Assembly: GCA_902762385.1 (NCBI GenBank)
Contig: CACWNQ010000004.1
Location: 1 to 64,000, forward strand
DNA from: an uncultured Bacteroidales bacterium
GTDB taxonomy: Bacteria; Bacteroidota; Bacteroidia; Bacteroidales; Muribaculaceae
Direction of reading: 5' to 3'
DNA: 64,000 nt
The notes beneath the pieces are model-generated. The model did no database searches and was not told where the DNA came from. It saw only the letters and a list, made by a program, of their open reading frames with translations. The stretch's first letter is position 1; each line of letters opens with the position of its first letter. Below, piece by piece: positions 36,819-46,212 of the stretch. The translations under genes and the position numbers were made by a program.

Positions 36819-36856
36819 GTTAGTGGCCAACGACGAGAAAGTGATGGTGAACGACA
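36819..36856 (-). promoter_or_regulatory. putative LytTR-type operator 2
   Basis: On the minus strand, GTCGTTCACCA and GTCGTTGGCCA are spaced 21 bp apart, the second copy of the 38-bp element. The surrounding 36596-37088 interval holds no convincing gene. Confidence 0.5.
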
Positions 36857-36943
36857 CGCCTACGAGTCAAATTTTGGTAACCGATTTCATGTTTTTCGGT
36901 TATTTATAGGATAAAGGTTTACATTAGATTAAAGTAAAATAAC

Positions 36944-36951
36944 TATCTTTG
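36944..36951 (+). promoter_or_regulatory. -7 box for the 404-aa coiled-coil protein
   Basis: The plus strand reads TATCTTTG. The leader to the ATG at 37089 is about 130 nt. Confidence 0.55.
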
Positions 36952-37088
36952 CAGTCGCAAATTCGGGAGTTACATTCAGTTATTTTTGCAAATAAATCTA
37001 AAATTGATGCAGATATTGAAATATTAATTGTAACTTTACCGACTCGCAATATTTTGAATAACAAATAAACTAAAAATACACTGGAATT

Positions 37089-38303
37089 ATGAGTTTTAAC
37101 AATGCATTAAAGAAGGTTTTGGGACTTGGTGACTTTGGCGAGGGCGTTGATGATCTCGACTACTTCGAGAAGAGAAACTACGACAACCCTTGGCGCAAAG
37201 ACGAGGACGAGAAGAAGCCTAAGAGCACCGATGGCGACAACAAGAATGACGATGACAAGGCACAAGGCCAGCCACAACCTAAGCCTGCCTACACACGTGT
37301 GGAGCTTCCACGTCAGGAGGTAGATGTTACAGGTCTTGCTGTGAGCAAGGAAGACGGTGTGCCCGAGAATATTCTCAAGCGCTTGATGAATATCATCAAT
37401 GGCAACTTGTCGCCACACATCCTCAACAACCTTAATGTTGAGGCCGAGACCAGGGCAATTGTTGAGAGCTTGAGGCCACAATTCCGTGACTATGAGACCA
37501 ACCTTCGCAAGGATGTGCTTGACAGTGCAGCCGAGCGTTGGAACAAGGAACGTGCCGAGATTATCGACAAGCTCAAGGAGACCGACGACAAGGCACTCAA
37601 GGCCTATGATGAGATCGAGGAGCTGAAAGAGAAGATTAAAGCAACTGAGAACTCGCGCAAGACCACTCTCACACGATATAACGACCTGCAAATGAAGATG
37701 CAGGAACTCATGAATGCTAAGGAAAAGACCGAAATGGAGAACCGTAGCCTGCAGAACAAGATGAAGGTGCTGCAGATGAATGAGGAAAAGGGTGAGAGCA
37801 ATGATAAGGCCAAGGAAGAACTGCTCAAGCTTAATGATGAGCTCACACGCGAGCGCAACGAGGGCATTAAGTCGAAGGAGCGCATCGCCCAGTTGCAGAA
37901 GCAGGTTGATGAGCTTCGTGCCAAGGGCGACGCAGTGGTTGCTCCAGTAGCCGATGATGCTGCACGCGACGGCATGATTGAAGACCTCTCGGCCGAGGTT
38001 GCATGGCTCCACCACAAGCTCGATGAGACCACCGAGGAACTTGAGCGTGCTAACGAAGAAATCGCTCAGGCTCAGCAGCTCATGGCCGAAATCGACAAGT
38101 TTGAGGCAATAAAGCAACGCAAAGACGATGAAATTGCCGACTTGAAGAAGAAGGTTGAAGAGCTCAACAAGCAACTTGAGACCAGTAAAGAGGCTCCCGT
38201 GGCTAAGGCTGCCGAGAGCGCAATACTTAATGACCTGGACGACGGCATTGAGTTTACTGACTCTAACGACGGCGAGAAAGACCAGATGTCGCTTTTCAAG
38301 TAA
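37089..38303 (+). CDS. coiled-coil protein of unknown function
   Basis: 404 aa, soluble, no signal peptide. Residues 1-30 form a short ordered start (SFNNALKKVLGLGDFGEGVDDLDYF); 35-75 are charged and disordered; about 80-125 look globular; 125-385 are a long heptad-rich coiled coil (LKETDDKALKAYDEIEELKEK, QLQKQVDELRAKGD). The end is acidic. I do not recognise the family. It could be a cytoskeletal or scaffold protein. The strong reading frame on the opposite strand is a codon-bias shadow. Confidence 0.8.
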   Translation: MSFNNALKKVLGLGDFGEGVDDLDYFEKRNYDNPWRKDEDEKKPKSTDGDNKNDDDKAQGQPQPKPAYTRVELPRQEVDVTGLAVSKEDGVPENILKRLMNIINGNLSPHILNNLNVEAETRAIVESLRPQFRDYETNLRKDVLDSAAERWNKERAEIIDKLKETDDKALKAYDEIEELKEKIKATENSRKTTLTRYNDLQMKMQELMNAKEKTEMENRSLQNKMKVLQMNEEKGESNDKAKEELLKLNDELTRERNEGIKSKERIAQLQKQVDELRAKGDAVVAPVADDAARDGMIEDLSAEVAWLHHKLDETTEELERANEEIAQAQQLMAEIDKFEAIKQRKDDEIADLKKKVEELNKQLETSKEAPVAKAAESAILNDLDDGIEFTDSNDGEKDQMSLFK

Positions 38304-38323
38304 GGCATTGAGTGTGATTTATT

Positions 38324-38363
38324 AAACGCGGTTTCCACAATAACAATGGTAACCGCGTTTTTC
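38324..38363 (+). terminator. intrinsic terminator after the coiled-coil gene
   Basis: A stem AAACGCGGTT.CCA/TGG.AACCGCGTTT is followed by T-rich sequence. Confidence 0.8.
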
Positions 38364-38398
38364 TTTGGCATGGATTTTGCAAAGTGACAAGTAATAAC

Positions 38399-38406
38399 TA
38401 ACTTTG
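38399..38406 (+). promoter_or_regulatory. -7 box for the Ca-ATPase
   Basis: The plus strand reads TAACTTTG. Confidence 0.6.
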
Positions 38407-38479
38407 CAATTGATAGAGTGGGGTGTAAGCGTGTGTTAAATCATTGCAGTACTCCACTGAATAAGACTAAAACCCTCTT

Positions 38480-41236
38480 ATGTCGCAAAAACTGAAATAC
38501 ACAGGTCTAACCTCTGAGCAAGTGATTGCCAGCAGGGCGAAGCATGGTAGCAACGTGCTGTCGCCAGTAGAGAAAGACCCATGGTGGAAAAAACTCCTTG
38601 AAAAGTTTCGTGATCCACTCATCATAATCCTGCTTGTGGCAGGCGTGCTGTCGGTGGGCATCTCGTTCTATGAGTACTATGCTCTTCACGAGGGCGCATC
38701 GGTGTTTTATGAGCCGGTGGGAATATTCATAGCTATTGCTCTGGCAACGGGTATAGCGTTTATCTTTGAGCAGAAGGCCGAGAAGGAATTTTCAATTCTT
38801 AATCAGGTGAACGACGATGAGCCTGTGCAAGTGATAAGGAACGGCAAGGTGCAGCACATCGCACGGCGCGATGTGGTGGTGGGCGATGTGGTGATGATTA
38901 ACACCGGCGAGGAAGTGCCGGCCGACTCCACCCTGCTCGAGGCACACTCGCTGCGAGTTGATGAGTCGACACTCACAGGCGAGCCACAGTGCATGAAGAC
39001 TACCGACGAGAGCCTCTTTGACCCAGCTTCGACTTATCCCAGCAACCAGGTGCTCAAGGGCACAAAAGTGATTGAGGGTCATGGCATTGCTCAGGTTACA
39101 GCTGTGGGCGATGCCACCGAGAACGGCATGGTGATGGAAGATGCTCAAATCGACTCTAGTGTTAAGACACCTCTTAATGAACAGCTCGACAAGTTAGGAA
39201 TATTCATTTCTCGAATGAGCTACTTGATAGCTGCACTGGTGATAGTGGGTAGGGTAGTGGCCTATTTCATCAATACCGAGAATGCCGCCTTCGACCTTAA
39301 CTTCATGACCTACATGCTGCAATCGGTGATGATTGCTGTGACGCTGATAGTAGTGGCTGTGCCCGAAGGCCTGCCCATGGCAGTGACGCTGAGCCTTGCC
39401 TACAGCATGCGACGAATGCTCAAGACCAATAACCTGGTGCGTCGCATGCATGCCTGCGAAACCATGGGTGCGGCAACAGTGATATGCACCGACAAGACCG
39501 GAACCCTCACTCAGAACCAGATGCATGTGCATCACGCCTGCTTCTATGGCATGAGTGGTGGTTGGCTCTATGACGACGAGCAAGGGGCAATCGTGAGCGA
39601 GAGTGTGGCAGTGAATTCTACGGCCCATCTCTCGACCGACGAGTCGACAGCCCGCACCGAGGTGCTTGGCAACCCTACCGAGGGAGCGTTGCTGCTATGG
39701 CTCAAGAGTCAGGGCATTGACTACGTTGCCGTGCGCGATTCTTGCGATGTGATAGCCGACGTGCCATTCGACACCGAGCGCAAGTATATGGCTACTGTGG
39801 TTCACAGTGAAGCCCTCGACCGTAATGTGCTCTATGTGAAAGGTGCACCCGAGATTATTGCTGCAATGTGTGATAGCACTAGTGGCGATATCGACATGGG
39901 CACTCATCGCGATGATATAATGGCATTCCAAAGTAAGGCAATGCGCACATTGGGTTTCGCCTATAAGATTCTGGCGCCCGATGAGCAGCCGCTTGATGGT
40001 CACAATATTGTGGTCAGTGGACTCTCGTTCCTGGGCTATGTGGCCATTGCCGACCCGGTGCGAGAAGATGTGCCACCGGCAATCGAGGAGTGCATAAAGG
40101 CTGGCATAGAGGTGAAAATCATCACTGGCGACAATGCTGGCACTGCCAAGGAGATAGGAAGGCAGATTGGATTGTGGGACGACAATCGCGACACCGAACG
40201 AAATATTGCTACAGGTCCTGAGATTGAGGCAATGACCGACGAGCAACTCGATGCCCAAGTCATGGATTTGAAAATCATAGCACGCTCACGACCGAATGAC
40301 AAGAAACGCGTGGTCGAGGCGCTGCAGCGATGTAACCAAGTTGTGGCTGTTACTGGCGACGGCACTAACGATGCTCCGGCACTCAAAGCGGCACAAGTGG
40401 GATTGTCGATGGGCGACGGCACTAGCGTGGCCAAGGAGGCAAGCGACATCACAATCATCGACAACTCGTTTGCGAGCATTGGCCGTGCCGTGATGTGGGG
40501 TCGCTCGCTCTACCGCAACATCCAGCGCTTCTTGCTGTTCCAGCTCACAGTGAACGTGGCTGCTTGCATGGTGGTTCTCGCAGGAGCATTCATGGACACC
40601 GATGCGCCACTCACCGTCACCCAGATGCTGTGGGTTAACCTTATTATGGACACCTTTGCCGCCATGGCTCTATCGTCGTTGCCTCCCAACAAGCGACTCA
40701 TGAAAGACAAACCACGCGATCGACGCCGCTTTATCATCAATGCGCGCATGGGTCGTCACATCTTGTGGGTGGGACTGGTGTTCAGTGCTATACTTATCAC
40801 GTTGTTCTATGTGATAAAACACTGCGATGTGAAGCAAATCTCCTCGTTGAGCGAGTTCTGGAAGATGCTAACCAGTGGCAGCTACATTAAGGCTCCAAAG
40901 CACCCGATATCTTCCTACGAGAGCGCTCTGTTCTTCACAACCTTTGTGATGATGCAGTTCTGGAACCTGTTTAATGCCCGCGCCTATCGTTCACTCTATT
41001 CGGCACTGCATCTTAAGAATTGCCGTGGATTTGTGTTTATCGCTTTGCTAATATTCATTGGACAGATACTTATTGTGAATATTGGTGGTAAGATGTTCAA
41101 TGTTGAGCCCATTGAATTCATCGATTGGGTATATATCGTGCTTGGCACATCATTTGTGCTCTGGCTTGGTGAGGGGATGCGAAAACTTAAGAAGTGGCAA
41201 TCACTACGAGCCGAAAAGGCAAGGGCTAGTTCATAG
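38480..41236 (+). CDS. P-type calcium-transporting ATPase (PMCA/SERCA type)
   Basis: A 918-aa P2-type ATPase that exports cations, most likely Ca2+, from the cytoplasm. I see the N-terminal cation-ATPase domain (LTSEQVIASRAKHGSNVL), the TGE-type loop (VDESTLTGEPQCMKT), helix M4 with VAVPEGLPMAVTLSLAYS (PEGL), the phosphorylation site CTDKTGTLTQNQM (Asp about 338), KGAPE, TGD and VTGDGTNDAPALKAAQVG. The C-terminal transport domain has the usual helices. The length is typical. It is flanked by its own promoter and terminator. Confidence 0.93.
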   Translation: MSQKLKYTGLTSEQVIASRAKHGSNVLSPVEKDPWWKKLLEKFRDPLIIILLVAGVLSVGISFYEYYALHEGASVFYEPVGIFIAIALATGIAFIFEQKAEKEFSILNQVNDDEPVQVIRNGKVQHIARRDVVVGDVVMINTGEEVPADSTLLEAHSLRVDESTLTGEPQCMKTTDESLFDPASTYPSNQVLKGTKVIEGHGIAQVTAVGDATENGMVMEDAQIDSSVKTPLNEQLDKLGIFISRMSYLIAALVIVGRVVAYFINTENAAFDLNFMTYMLQSVMIAVTLIVVAVPEGLPMAVTLSLAYSMRRMLKTNNLVRRMHACETMGAATVICTDKTGTLTQNQMHVHHACFYGMSGGWLYDDEQGAIVSESVAVNSTAHLSTDESTARTEVLGNPTEGALLLWLKSQGIDYVAVRDSCDVIADVPFDTERKYMATVVHSEALDRNVLYVKGAPEIIAAMCDSTSGDIDMGTHRDDIMAFQSKAMRTLGFAYKILAPDEQPLDGHNIVVSGLSFLGYVAIADPVREDVPPAIEECIKAGIEVKIITGDNAGTAKEIGRQIGLWDDNRDTERNIATGPEIEAMTDEQLDAQVMDLKIIARSRPNDKKRVVEALQRCNQVVAVTGDGTNDAPALKAAQVGLSMGDGTSVAKEASDITIIDNSFASIGRAVMWGRSLYRNIQRFLLFQLTVNVAACMVVLAGAFMDTDAPLTVTQMLWVNLIMDTFAAMALSSLPPNKRLMKDKPRDRRRFIINARMGRHILWVGLVFSAILITLFYVIKHCDVKQISSLSEFWKMLTSGSYIKAPKHPISSYESALFFTTFVMMQFWNLFNARAYRSLYSALHLKNCRGFVFIALLIFIGQILIVNIGGKMFNVEPIEFIDWVYIVLGTSFVLWLGEGMRKLKKWQSLRAEKARASS

Positions 41237-41286
41237 TCTTTTTGAACTTCTATTGAAAGTGTTTTTACCTTATTGAAGATATTTTT

Positions 41287-41330
41287 TGGGGATTTTCGAG
41301 AGGATAAATCCCCAAAATTTTATTTTTTTT
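41287..41330 (+). terminator. intrinsic terminator after the Ca-ATPase
   Basis: A 9-bp stem TGGGGATTT/AAATCCCCA is followed by a long T-rich run. Confidence 0.8.
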
Positions 41331-41362
41331 AGACATTTGAGGGCGTGAACGAGGTTTTTTAG

Positions 41363-41370
41363 TAACTTCG
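41363..41370 (+). promoter_or_regulatory. possible -7 box for rnpA
   Basis: TAACTTCG differs from TAnnTTTG by one base and lies only 11 bp before the rnpA ATG. Confidence 0.35.
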
Positions 41371-41381
41371 CACTTTGAATC

Positions 41382-41786
41382 ATGGCACAAAACAGGTTAT
41401 ACAAGAGCGAGAAGCTGTGCAGCAAGCTGGAGATTGAACGACTGTATGCACAAGGCACATCGATGATTGCCTATCCACTACGGGCGGTGTGGCTGGCTGT
41501 GCCGTCGTGCGAAGGCAAATATCCTGTGACAGCGCGCTTCCTTATTTCCATCCCCAAGAAGCGAGTGCGCCATGCCGTGGACCGTGTGCTGCTGCGTCGT
41601 CGCACTCGCGAGGCCTATCGCCTTAACCGTCATCTTCTAGATGCTATTGAGGGTGAGGGCGTCACAGTGCTAATAGGTTTCAACTGGCTTGCTAACCATG
41701 AGTATAACTACACCACAATCGAGCGCAGTATGCAGGAATTGCTGAGCAAGATTGCCACTGCCGTGACCCAAAGCACTGAGCCATGA
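41382..41786 (+). CDS. rnpA: ribonuclease P protein component
   Basis: RnpA helps RNase P RNA bind and mature pre-tRNA 5' ends. The 134-aa basic protein has [19 protein letters not shown], the core [25 protein letters not shown] (RNR motif region) and VLIGFNW. The stop codon overlaps the start of the YidD-TatD fusion (ATGA), so they are translationally coupled. Confidence 0.95.
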   Translation: MAQNRLYKSEKLCSKLEIERLYAQGTSMIAYPLRAVWLAVPSCEGKYPVTARFLISIPKKRVRHAVDRVLLRRRTREAYRLNRHLLDAIEGEGVTVLIGFNWLANHEYNYTTIERSMQELLSKIATAVTQSTEP

Positions 41787-42649
41787 AATTGAGCGTGACC
41801 AACATATTCAAGCAATTGCTCATTCTGCCCATAAAGTTCTATCAGCGGTTTATATCGCCGCTCACGCCACCAGTGTGCCGCTACACACCGTCGTGCAGTC
41901 ACTATGCTGTCGAAGCCATTCAATCCTATGGCCCTCTCAAGGGGTTCTGGATGGCCACAAAGCGCATCATCAGTTGCAACCCTTGGGGTGGGCATGGCTA
42001 TGATCCTGTGCCTCCGGTAATCACCAATTTCCATAGTCACGACATTAATGCTCAGCAGGCATTGATAAGCGTGGATGTGGATGAATTTAATCCACAGTAC
42101 GCGAAGGTTTATTCGGTGGGCATTCATCCATGGAACATTGACGATGACTGGCAAGATAAAGTGAAACGACTTGAGCAGGTTGCACAGCACCCGCTAGTGG
42201 TAGCCATTGGAGAAACTGGCCTTGACTCGCTCAAGGGGCCTTCGCTTGATGTGCAGGAGCAAGTGATGCAGGCACACATCAACATTGCCGCTGCAGCGGG
42301 AAAACCGTTAATAATCCACTGCGTGCGCACCTCGCAGCAAGTGCTCAGGCTATGGCGCGACAACCCTCATGCTCACAATGTGGCATGGGTGATTCATGGC
42401 TTGCGTGGCAACGAGAATGTGGCACGTGAGTTGTTGAATGCTGGTTTTTACTTGAGTTTTGGAGCCAAATTCAATGAGGCTTCTGTCGCTAGCACTCCAC
42501 TCGACCACTTGCTAGTGGAAACCGATGACGAGCCTAGTGAAAGCATCAGCGAAGTGCTCAAAGCTGTTGCCGCCGTCAAGCAGTGCAGCATTTGGCAACT
42601 GCGACGCACTGTGCGCCGCACAGCACTTAAAATCGTTAAGTACAAATAA
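41783..42649 (+). CDS. YidD-TatD fusion: membrane-insertion factor joined to metal-dependent hydrolase
   Basis: 288 aa. Residues 1-77 are a complete YidD domain ([45 protein letters not shown]), a membrane-associated factor aiding YidC-dependent insertion. Residues 80-288 are a TatD-type deoxyribonuclease (NFHSHD metal site, [46 protein letters not shown]). These are normally separate adjacent genes; here there is no stop and no internal Met at the junction. It is coupled to rnpA by an ATGA overlap. Confidence 0.9.
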   Translation: MKLSVTNIFKQLLILPIKFYQRFISPLTPPVCRYTPSCSHYAVEAIQSYGPLKGFWMATKRIISCNPWGGHGYDPVPPVITNFHSHDINAQQALISVDVDEFNPQYAKVYSVGIHPWNIDDDWQDKVKRLEQVAQHPLVVAIGETGLDSLKGPSLDVQEQVMQAHINIAAAAGKPLIIHCVRTSQQVLRLWRDNPHAHNVAWVIHGLRGNENVARELLNAGFYLSFGAKFNEASVASTPLDHLLVETDDEPSESISEVLKAVAAVKQCSIWQLRRTVRRTALKIVKYK

Positions 42650-42655
42650 TCAGAT

Positions 42656-43489
42656 ATGCCAAGTAACCAAAACCATTCACAATTGGTGACAGTAATCATT
42701 CCAATCTACCGCAACAACTTGAGCGACATCGAACGATGGGCGGTAAAGCGTAACCTTCGGATATTGTCGCCCGAGCGCGATATCGCTGTGGTGTGCCCCG
42801 AAGGTCTTGACCTGTTGCCACTTGATGAGCTACTAGGCATCAGTTCAGGCCGATGTCGTGTGGAGTGTTTCAGTTCTGAATTCTTTAAGGGACGACACGG
42901 ATACAACCAGTTCATGCTCAGCCGTGAACTTTATTCCCGCTTCATGAAATCACAATTTGTTCTCATATGCCAGACCGATGTTGCACTGTTTCATGACAAG
43001 CTCGACTACTGGTGCTCGCTAGACTACGACTACATTGGCGCACCGTGGCTACCGGCACGAAGCGAGGTAGAGGGCTGGAATGTGGCAAAACGCGTCGCCT
43101 ACAAGATAAGACGTGGCTGGGCACTGCTGCGAGGTGGATTCAATCCTATCCTACTCAAGTGGAAGGTGGGCAATGGAGGATTCTCGTTGAGGCGTGTCGA
43201 GACAATGCTTCGCGTGCTTGACCAACATCCTGCCGAGATGTCTGCTATGGCTAAAAACTCAACACAAATCGCAAACTTTGAGGACGTGGTGTGGAGTGTG
43301 CGCGTCAACGAGCTTTGGCCTGGCAGCGTGCGTATTCCCGATGCCTCGACTGCAGCACATTTTGCCATTGAAGGTCACCCCGAGATGGCCATGAAACTCA
43401 CTGGCGGCGAGTTTCCAATGGGTACTCACGCCTTTTACAGGCGTCGCAACCGCAGCTTCTGGTCAAAACATTTAGATTTTAGTAAATAA
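42656..43489 (+). CDS. DUF5672 putative glycosyltransferase
   Basis: 277 aa. The start LVTVIIPIYRNNLSDIERWAV, the segment QTDVALFHDKLDYWCSLDYDYIGAPW (DxD-like region) and VGNGGFSLRRV match DUF5672 and fit a GT-A-like glycosyltransferase. It begins 6 bp after the YidD-TatD stop and is the first of four envelope-glycan genes. The acceptor is unknown. Confidence 0.8.
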   Translation: MPSNQNHSQLVTVIIPIYRNNLSDIERWAVKRNLRILSPERDIAVVCPEGLDLLPLDELLGISSGRCRVECFSSEFFKGRHGYNQFMLSRELYSRFMKSQFVLICQTDVALFHDKLDYWCSLDYDYIGAPWLPARSEVEGWNVAKRVAYKIRRGWALLRGGFNPILLKWKVGNGGFSLRRVETMLRVLDQHPAEMSAMAKNSTQIANFEDVVWSVRVNELWPGSVRIPDASTAAHFAIEGHPEMAMKLTGGEFPMGTHAFYRRRNRSFWSKHLDFSK

Positions 43490-43504
43490 TTCGTTTTTTC
43501 TTAT

Positions 43505-43512
43505 TACATTTG
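43505..43512 (+). promoter_or_regulatory. -7 box for the DUF4254-GT9 operon
   Basis: The plus strand reads TACATTTG, 30 bp before the DUF4254 ATG. Confidence 0.55.
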
Positions 43513-43541
43513 CACCTTGTAGCATAAAAATCAAATAACAA

Positions 43542-44147
43542 ATGGACTTTGCAGAAAGCGCTAATGTCATTTTTGACAAAACAATCAAACTATATCACGT
43601 TACCGACGATGTAGACGCTAAAGTTGCGTCACCCTACGCCGAGGGTTCATTTGAGAACGCACTCTTCACAAAGTGCTGGATCGACACCGTGCAGTGGCAC
43701 CTCGAGGACATAATTCGCGACCCCGAAATCGACCCCGTCGAGGCACTGGCCCTCAAGCGCCGCATCGACCGCAGCAACCAAGAGCGCACCGATTTGGTCG
43801 AGGAGATCGACAGTTTTTTCCACACCCTGTATGATGGCGTTGAAGTGAGAAGCGATGCCACTATCAACACCGAAAGCCCAGCTTGGGCCATCGACCGCCT
43901 GTCGATTCTCGCGCTCAAGATTTATCACATGCGAGAGCAAGTGGAGCGTACTGAAGCTACGCCTGAGCATCACGCTGCCTGCCAAGCAAAACTTGAAGTG
44001 CTGCTTGAGCAACGCGCCGATTTAATCACTGCCATCGACCAGTTGCTGGCCGACTACACCACTGGCCGTAAGTACATGAAAGTATATAGGCAGATGAAGA
44101 TGTATAACGACCCATCGACCAATCCCGTTCTCTATGGCAAAAGATAG
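43542..44147 (+). CDS. DUF4254 protein
   Basis: A 201-aa helical soluble protein (MDFAESANVIFDKTIKLYH). Its position directly upstream of a family 9 glycosyltransferase and conserved segments such as LHTLYDGVEVRSDATINTESPAWAIDRLSILALKIYH identify DUF4254, a Bacteroidetes family of unknown function linked to LPS genes. Its end overlaps GT9 by 14 bp. Confidence 0.85.
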   Translation: MDFAESANVIFDKTIKLYHVTDDVDAKVASPYAEGSFENALFTKCWIDTVQWHLEDIIRDPEIDPVEALALKRRIDRSNQERTDLVEEIDSFFHTLYDGVEVRSDATINTESPAWAIDRLSILALKIYHMREQVERTEATPEHHAACQAKLEVLLEQRADLITAIDQLLADYTTGRKYMKVYRQMKMYNDPSTNPVLYGKR

Positions 44148-45186
44148 TGAGAATAAGATTTTGCGACGAGTGCTAATCACACGCTTTTCGGCTCTGGGCG
44201 ATGTGGCGATGACTATCCCCATTGTCTACCCTATGTGTGAGGCCAATCCCAAGGTCAATTTCGTGTTTGCAACACGCAAGATGGCCGAAGGAATGTTTGT
44301 CAATCGACCTGCCAATCTAATAATTCTTGGAATAGACCTGGATCAATACACGGGGATATTCGGACCCATGAAACTCGCCCTCAATCTTCAGCATCGCTAT
44401 AATTTTGACGCAGTTGCCGATCTTCATGATGTGCTTCGCACCAAGCTCATGACCTTTGCACTCAAGCGCAAAGGTGTGACCAATGCCACTATCGATAAAG
44501 GCCGCAAAGAAAAGAGGAGGCTCACCCGTGGCAAGTCGAAGCAGCCTGTGCTTTCAACTCATGCTCGCTACAAGGATGTGTTTCGCCAACTAGGACTCAA
44601 TCTAGGTGAAGAGTTTAACAGCATCTTCTCACAAGGCGAGGTGCCTCGCAGCCCTATTGTTCCTGCCAAAGAACCCGGCGACCGCTGGATTGCCATTGCT
44701 CCTTTCTCGGCGCACCGTGGTAAGGAGTATCCTTTGGAACAAATGAAGCTAGTTATTGCCGAGATGTCACGCTGGGAGAATTGTCACCTGTTTCTGATGG
44801 GTGGCGGCAAGAAAGAGCGTGACCTCCTTGACCCCATCATGCGTCGTTACCCTAATGTGCTCTCGCTGCCGCACATCAAGCACTCGTTTGCCGACGAGCT
44901 GTCACTACTTGCACACTGCGACGTGATGCTCACAATGGATTCGGCCAACATGCACCTGGCATCGCTGGTCGACCTGCCAGTAGTGAGCGTGTGGGGTGCT
45001 ACCCACCCGTCGTGTGGTTTCATGGGCTGGCATCAGGCAGTAAGAGATACAGTGCAGCTTGAACTTGATTGTCGTCCATGCTCTGTCTTCGGCAATAAGA
45101 AATGCCGATATGGCGACTATCACTGCATGCGCGACATAAGCCCCGAATTGATACTCGACAAAGTTAAAACAGTTCTTCAACGATGA
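44134..45186 (+). CDS. glycosyltransferase family 9 (heptosyltransferase-like)
   Basis: 350 aa with GT-B features: RVLITRFSALGDVAMTIPIVY at the start, IAPFSAHRGKEYPLEQMK, and the nucleotide-sugar site LLAHCDVMLTMDSANMHLASLVDLPVVSVWGATHPSCGF. Such enzymes extend the LPS inner core. The stop overlaps the next gene's ATG (ATGA). Confidence 0.9.
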   Translation: MAKDSENKILRRVLITRFSALGDVAMTIPIVYPMCEANPKVNFVFATRKMAEGMFVNRPANLIILGIDLDQYTGIFGPMKLALNLQHRYNFDAVADLHDVLRTKLMTFALKRKGVTNATIDKGRKEKRRLTRGKSKQPVLSTHARYKDVFRQLGLNLGEEFNSIFSQGEVPRSPIVPAKEPGDRWIAIAPFSAHRGKEYPLEQMKLVIAEMSRWENCHLFLMGGGKKERDLLDPIMRRYPNVLSLPHIKHSFADELSLLAHCDVMLTMDSANMHLASLVDLPVVSVWGATHPSCGFMGWHQAVRDTVQLELDCRPCSVFGNKKCRYGDYHCMRDISPELILDKVKTVLQR

Positions 45187-46193
45187 CTAAGAAAATTCTC
45201 ATTACAGGAGCCGGTGGCTTCATTGGCGGATATTTGGTCGAGGAGGCCCTGAACCGTGGTTACGAAACATGGGCGGCTGTGCGCAAGACCACTAGCCGTG
45301 AGTTCCTCACCGACGAGCGCATCCACTTCCTCGAAGTCGATTTTACCGACAGCGAGGCGCTTCACAACACTCTCAAGGGCCACATCGAAGAAAACGGCAA
45401 ATGGGACTATGTGGTGCATAACCTTGGACTCACTAAGGCCACCAATTATATCGACTTCGAGACCGTGAACTATGGCTATCTCAAGAGCCTTGTCGACGAA
45501 CTCCGAGAGCTTGACGCTGTACCCGAAGTGTTCCTGATGATGAGTAGCCTGAGCGTGATGGGCCCTGGCGACGAGGTGAACTACACAGCTTTCAAGAGCG
45601 CCGACGTGCCTGCACCCAACACCCGCTACGGCACATCAAAACTTAAGGGAGAGACCTACTTGCAGATGCAAGCCGATTTCCCTTACACCATCTTCCGTTG
45701 CACTGGTGTATATGGCCCTCACGAGCGCGACTATTTCTTGATGATAAAGAGTATAAAGCGAGGATTTGACTTTAGTGTGGGATTCAAGAAGCAGATGCTG
45801 ACCTTTATCTACGTGAAAGACCTGGCACGAGGTGTGATGGACGCACTTGAGGCAGGGCCCAAGCGCCGTGCTTATTTCATGAGCGAGGACCGCAGCTACA
45901 CTCAGCAGGAGTTCCGCAAGATTGTCCTCGACGAGCTGGGCAAGAAAGTGGTGATTCCCATCACCTGCCCGCTATGGATTGTGAAGATTGTGTGTCATGT
46001 GGCTGAGTTCTGGGGTAAGGTGACAGGTAAGGCGAGCACTCTAAATCCCGACAAGTTCCGCATCCTCAAGCAGCGCAACTGGCTGTGCGACACTAGCGAT
46101 GCCGAGCGCGACTTTGGTTTCAAGGCGCAATACGACCTCAAGCAAGGCATCCACGAAGCCATCGAGTGGTACAAGAGCGCTGGTTGGCTTTAA
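45183..46193 (+). CDS. NAD-dependent epimerase/dehydratase (SDR)
   Basis: A 336-aa extended short-chain dehydrogenase: nucleotide-binding ITGAGGFIGGYLVEEAL, the catalytic segment MMSSLSVMG with downstream YGTSKLKGE (YxxxK), and RCTGVYGPHERDYF. It probably modifies a nucleotide sugar or related envelope precursor. It closes the glycan operon and is convergent with the symporter gene. Confidence 0.88.
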   Translation: MTKKILITGAGGFIGGYLVEEALNRGYETWAAVRKTTSREFLTDERIHFLEVDFTDSEALHNTLKGHIEENGKWDYVVHNLGLTKATNYIDFETVNYGYLKSLVDELRELDAVPEVFLMMSSLSVMGPGDEVNYTAFKSADVPAPNTRYGTSKLKGETYLQMQADFPYTIFRCTGVYGPHERDYFLMIKSIKRGFDFSVGFKKQMLTFIYVKDLARGVMDALEAGPKRRAYFMSEDRSYTQQEFRKIVLDELGKKVVIPITCPLWIVKIVCHVAEFWGKVTGKASTLNPDKFRILKQRNWLCDTSDAERDFGFKAQYDLKQGIHEAIEWYKSAGWL

Positions 46194-46212
46194 TTAAGGC
46201 GCAAATTCACCT

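Noticed and set aside
37107-38174. A 355-codon frame opposite the coiled-coil gene
   Set aside because: It is antisense to a gene with a promoter and terminator; such frames follow from codon bias in Glu/Lys/Leu-rich coding DNA.
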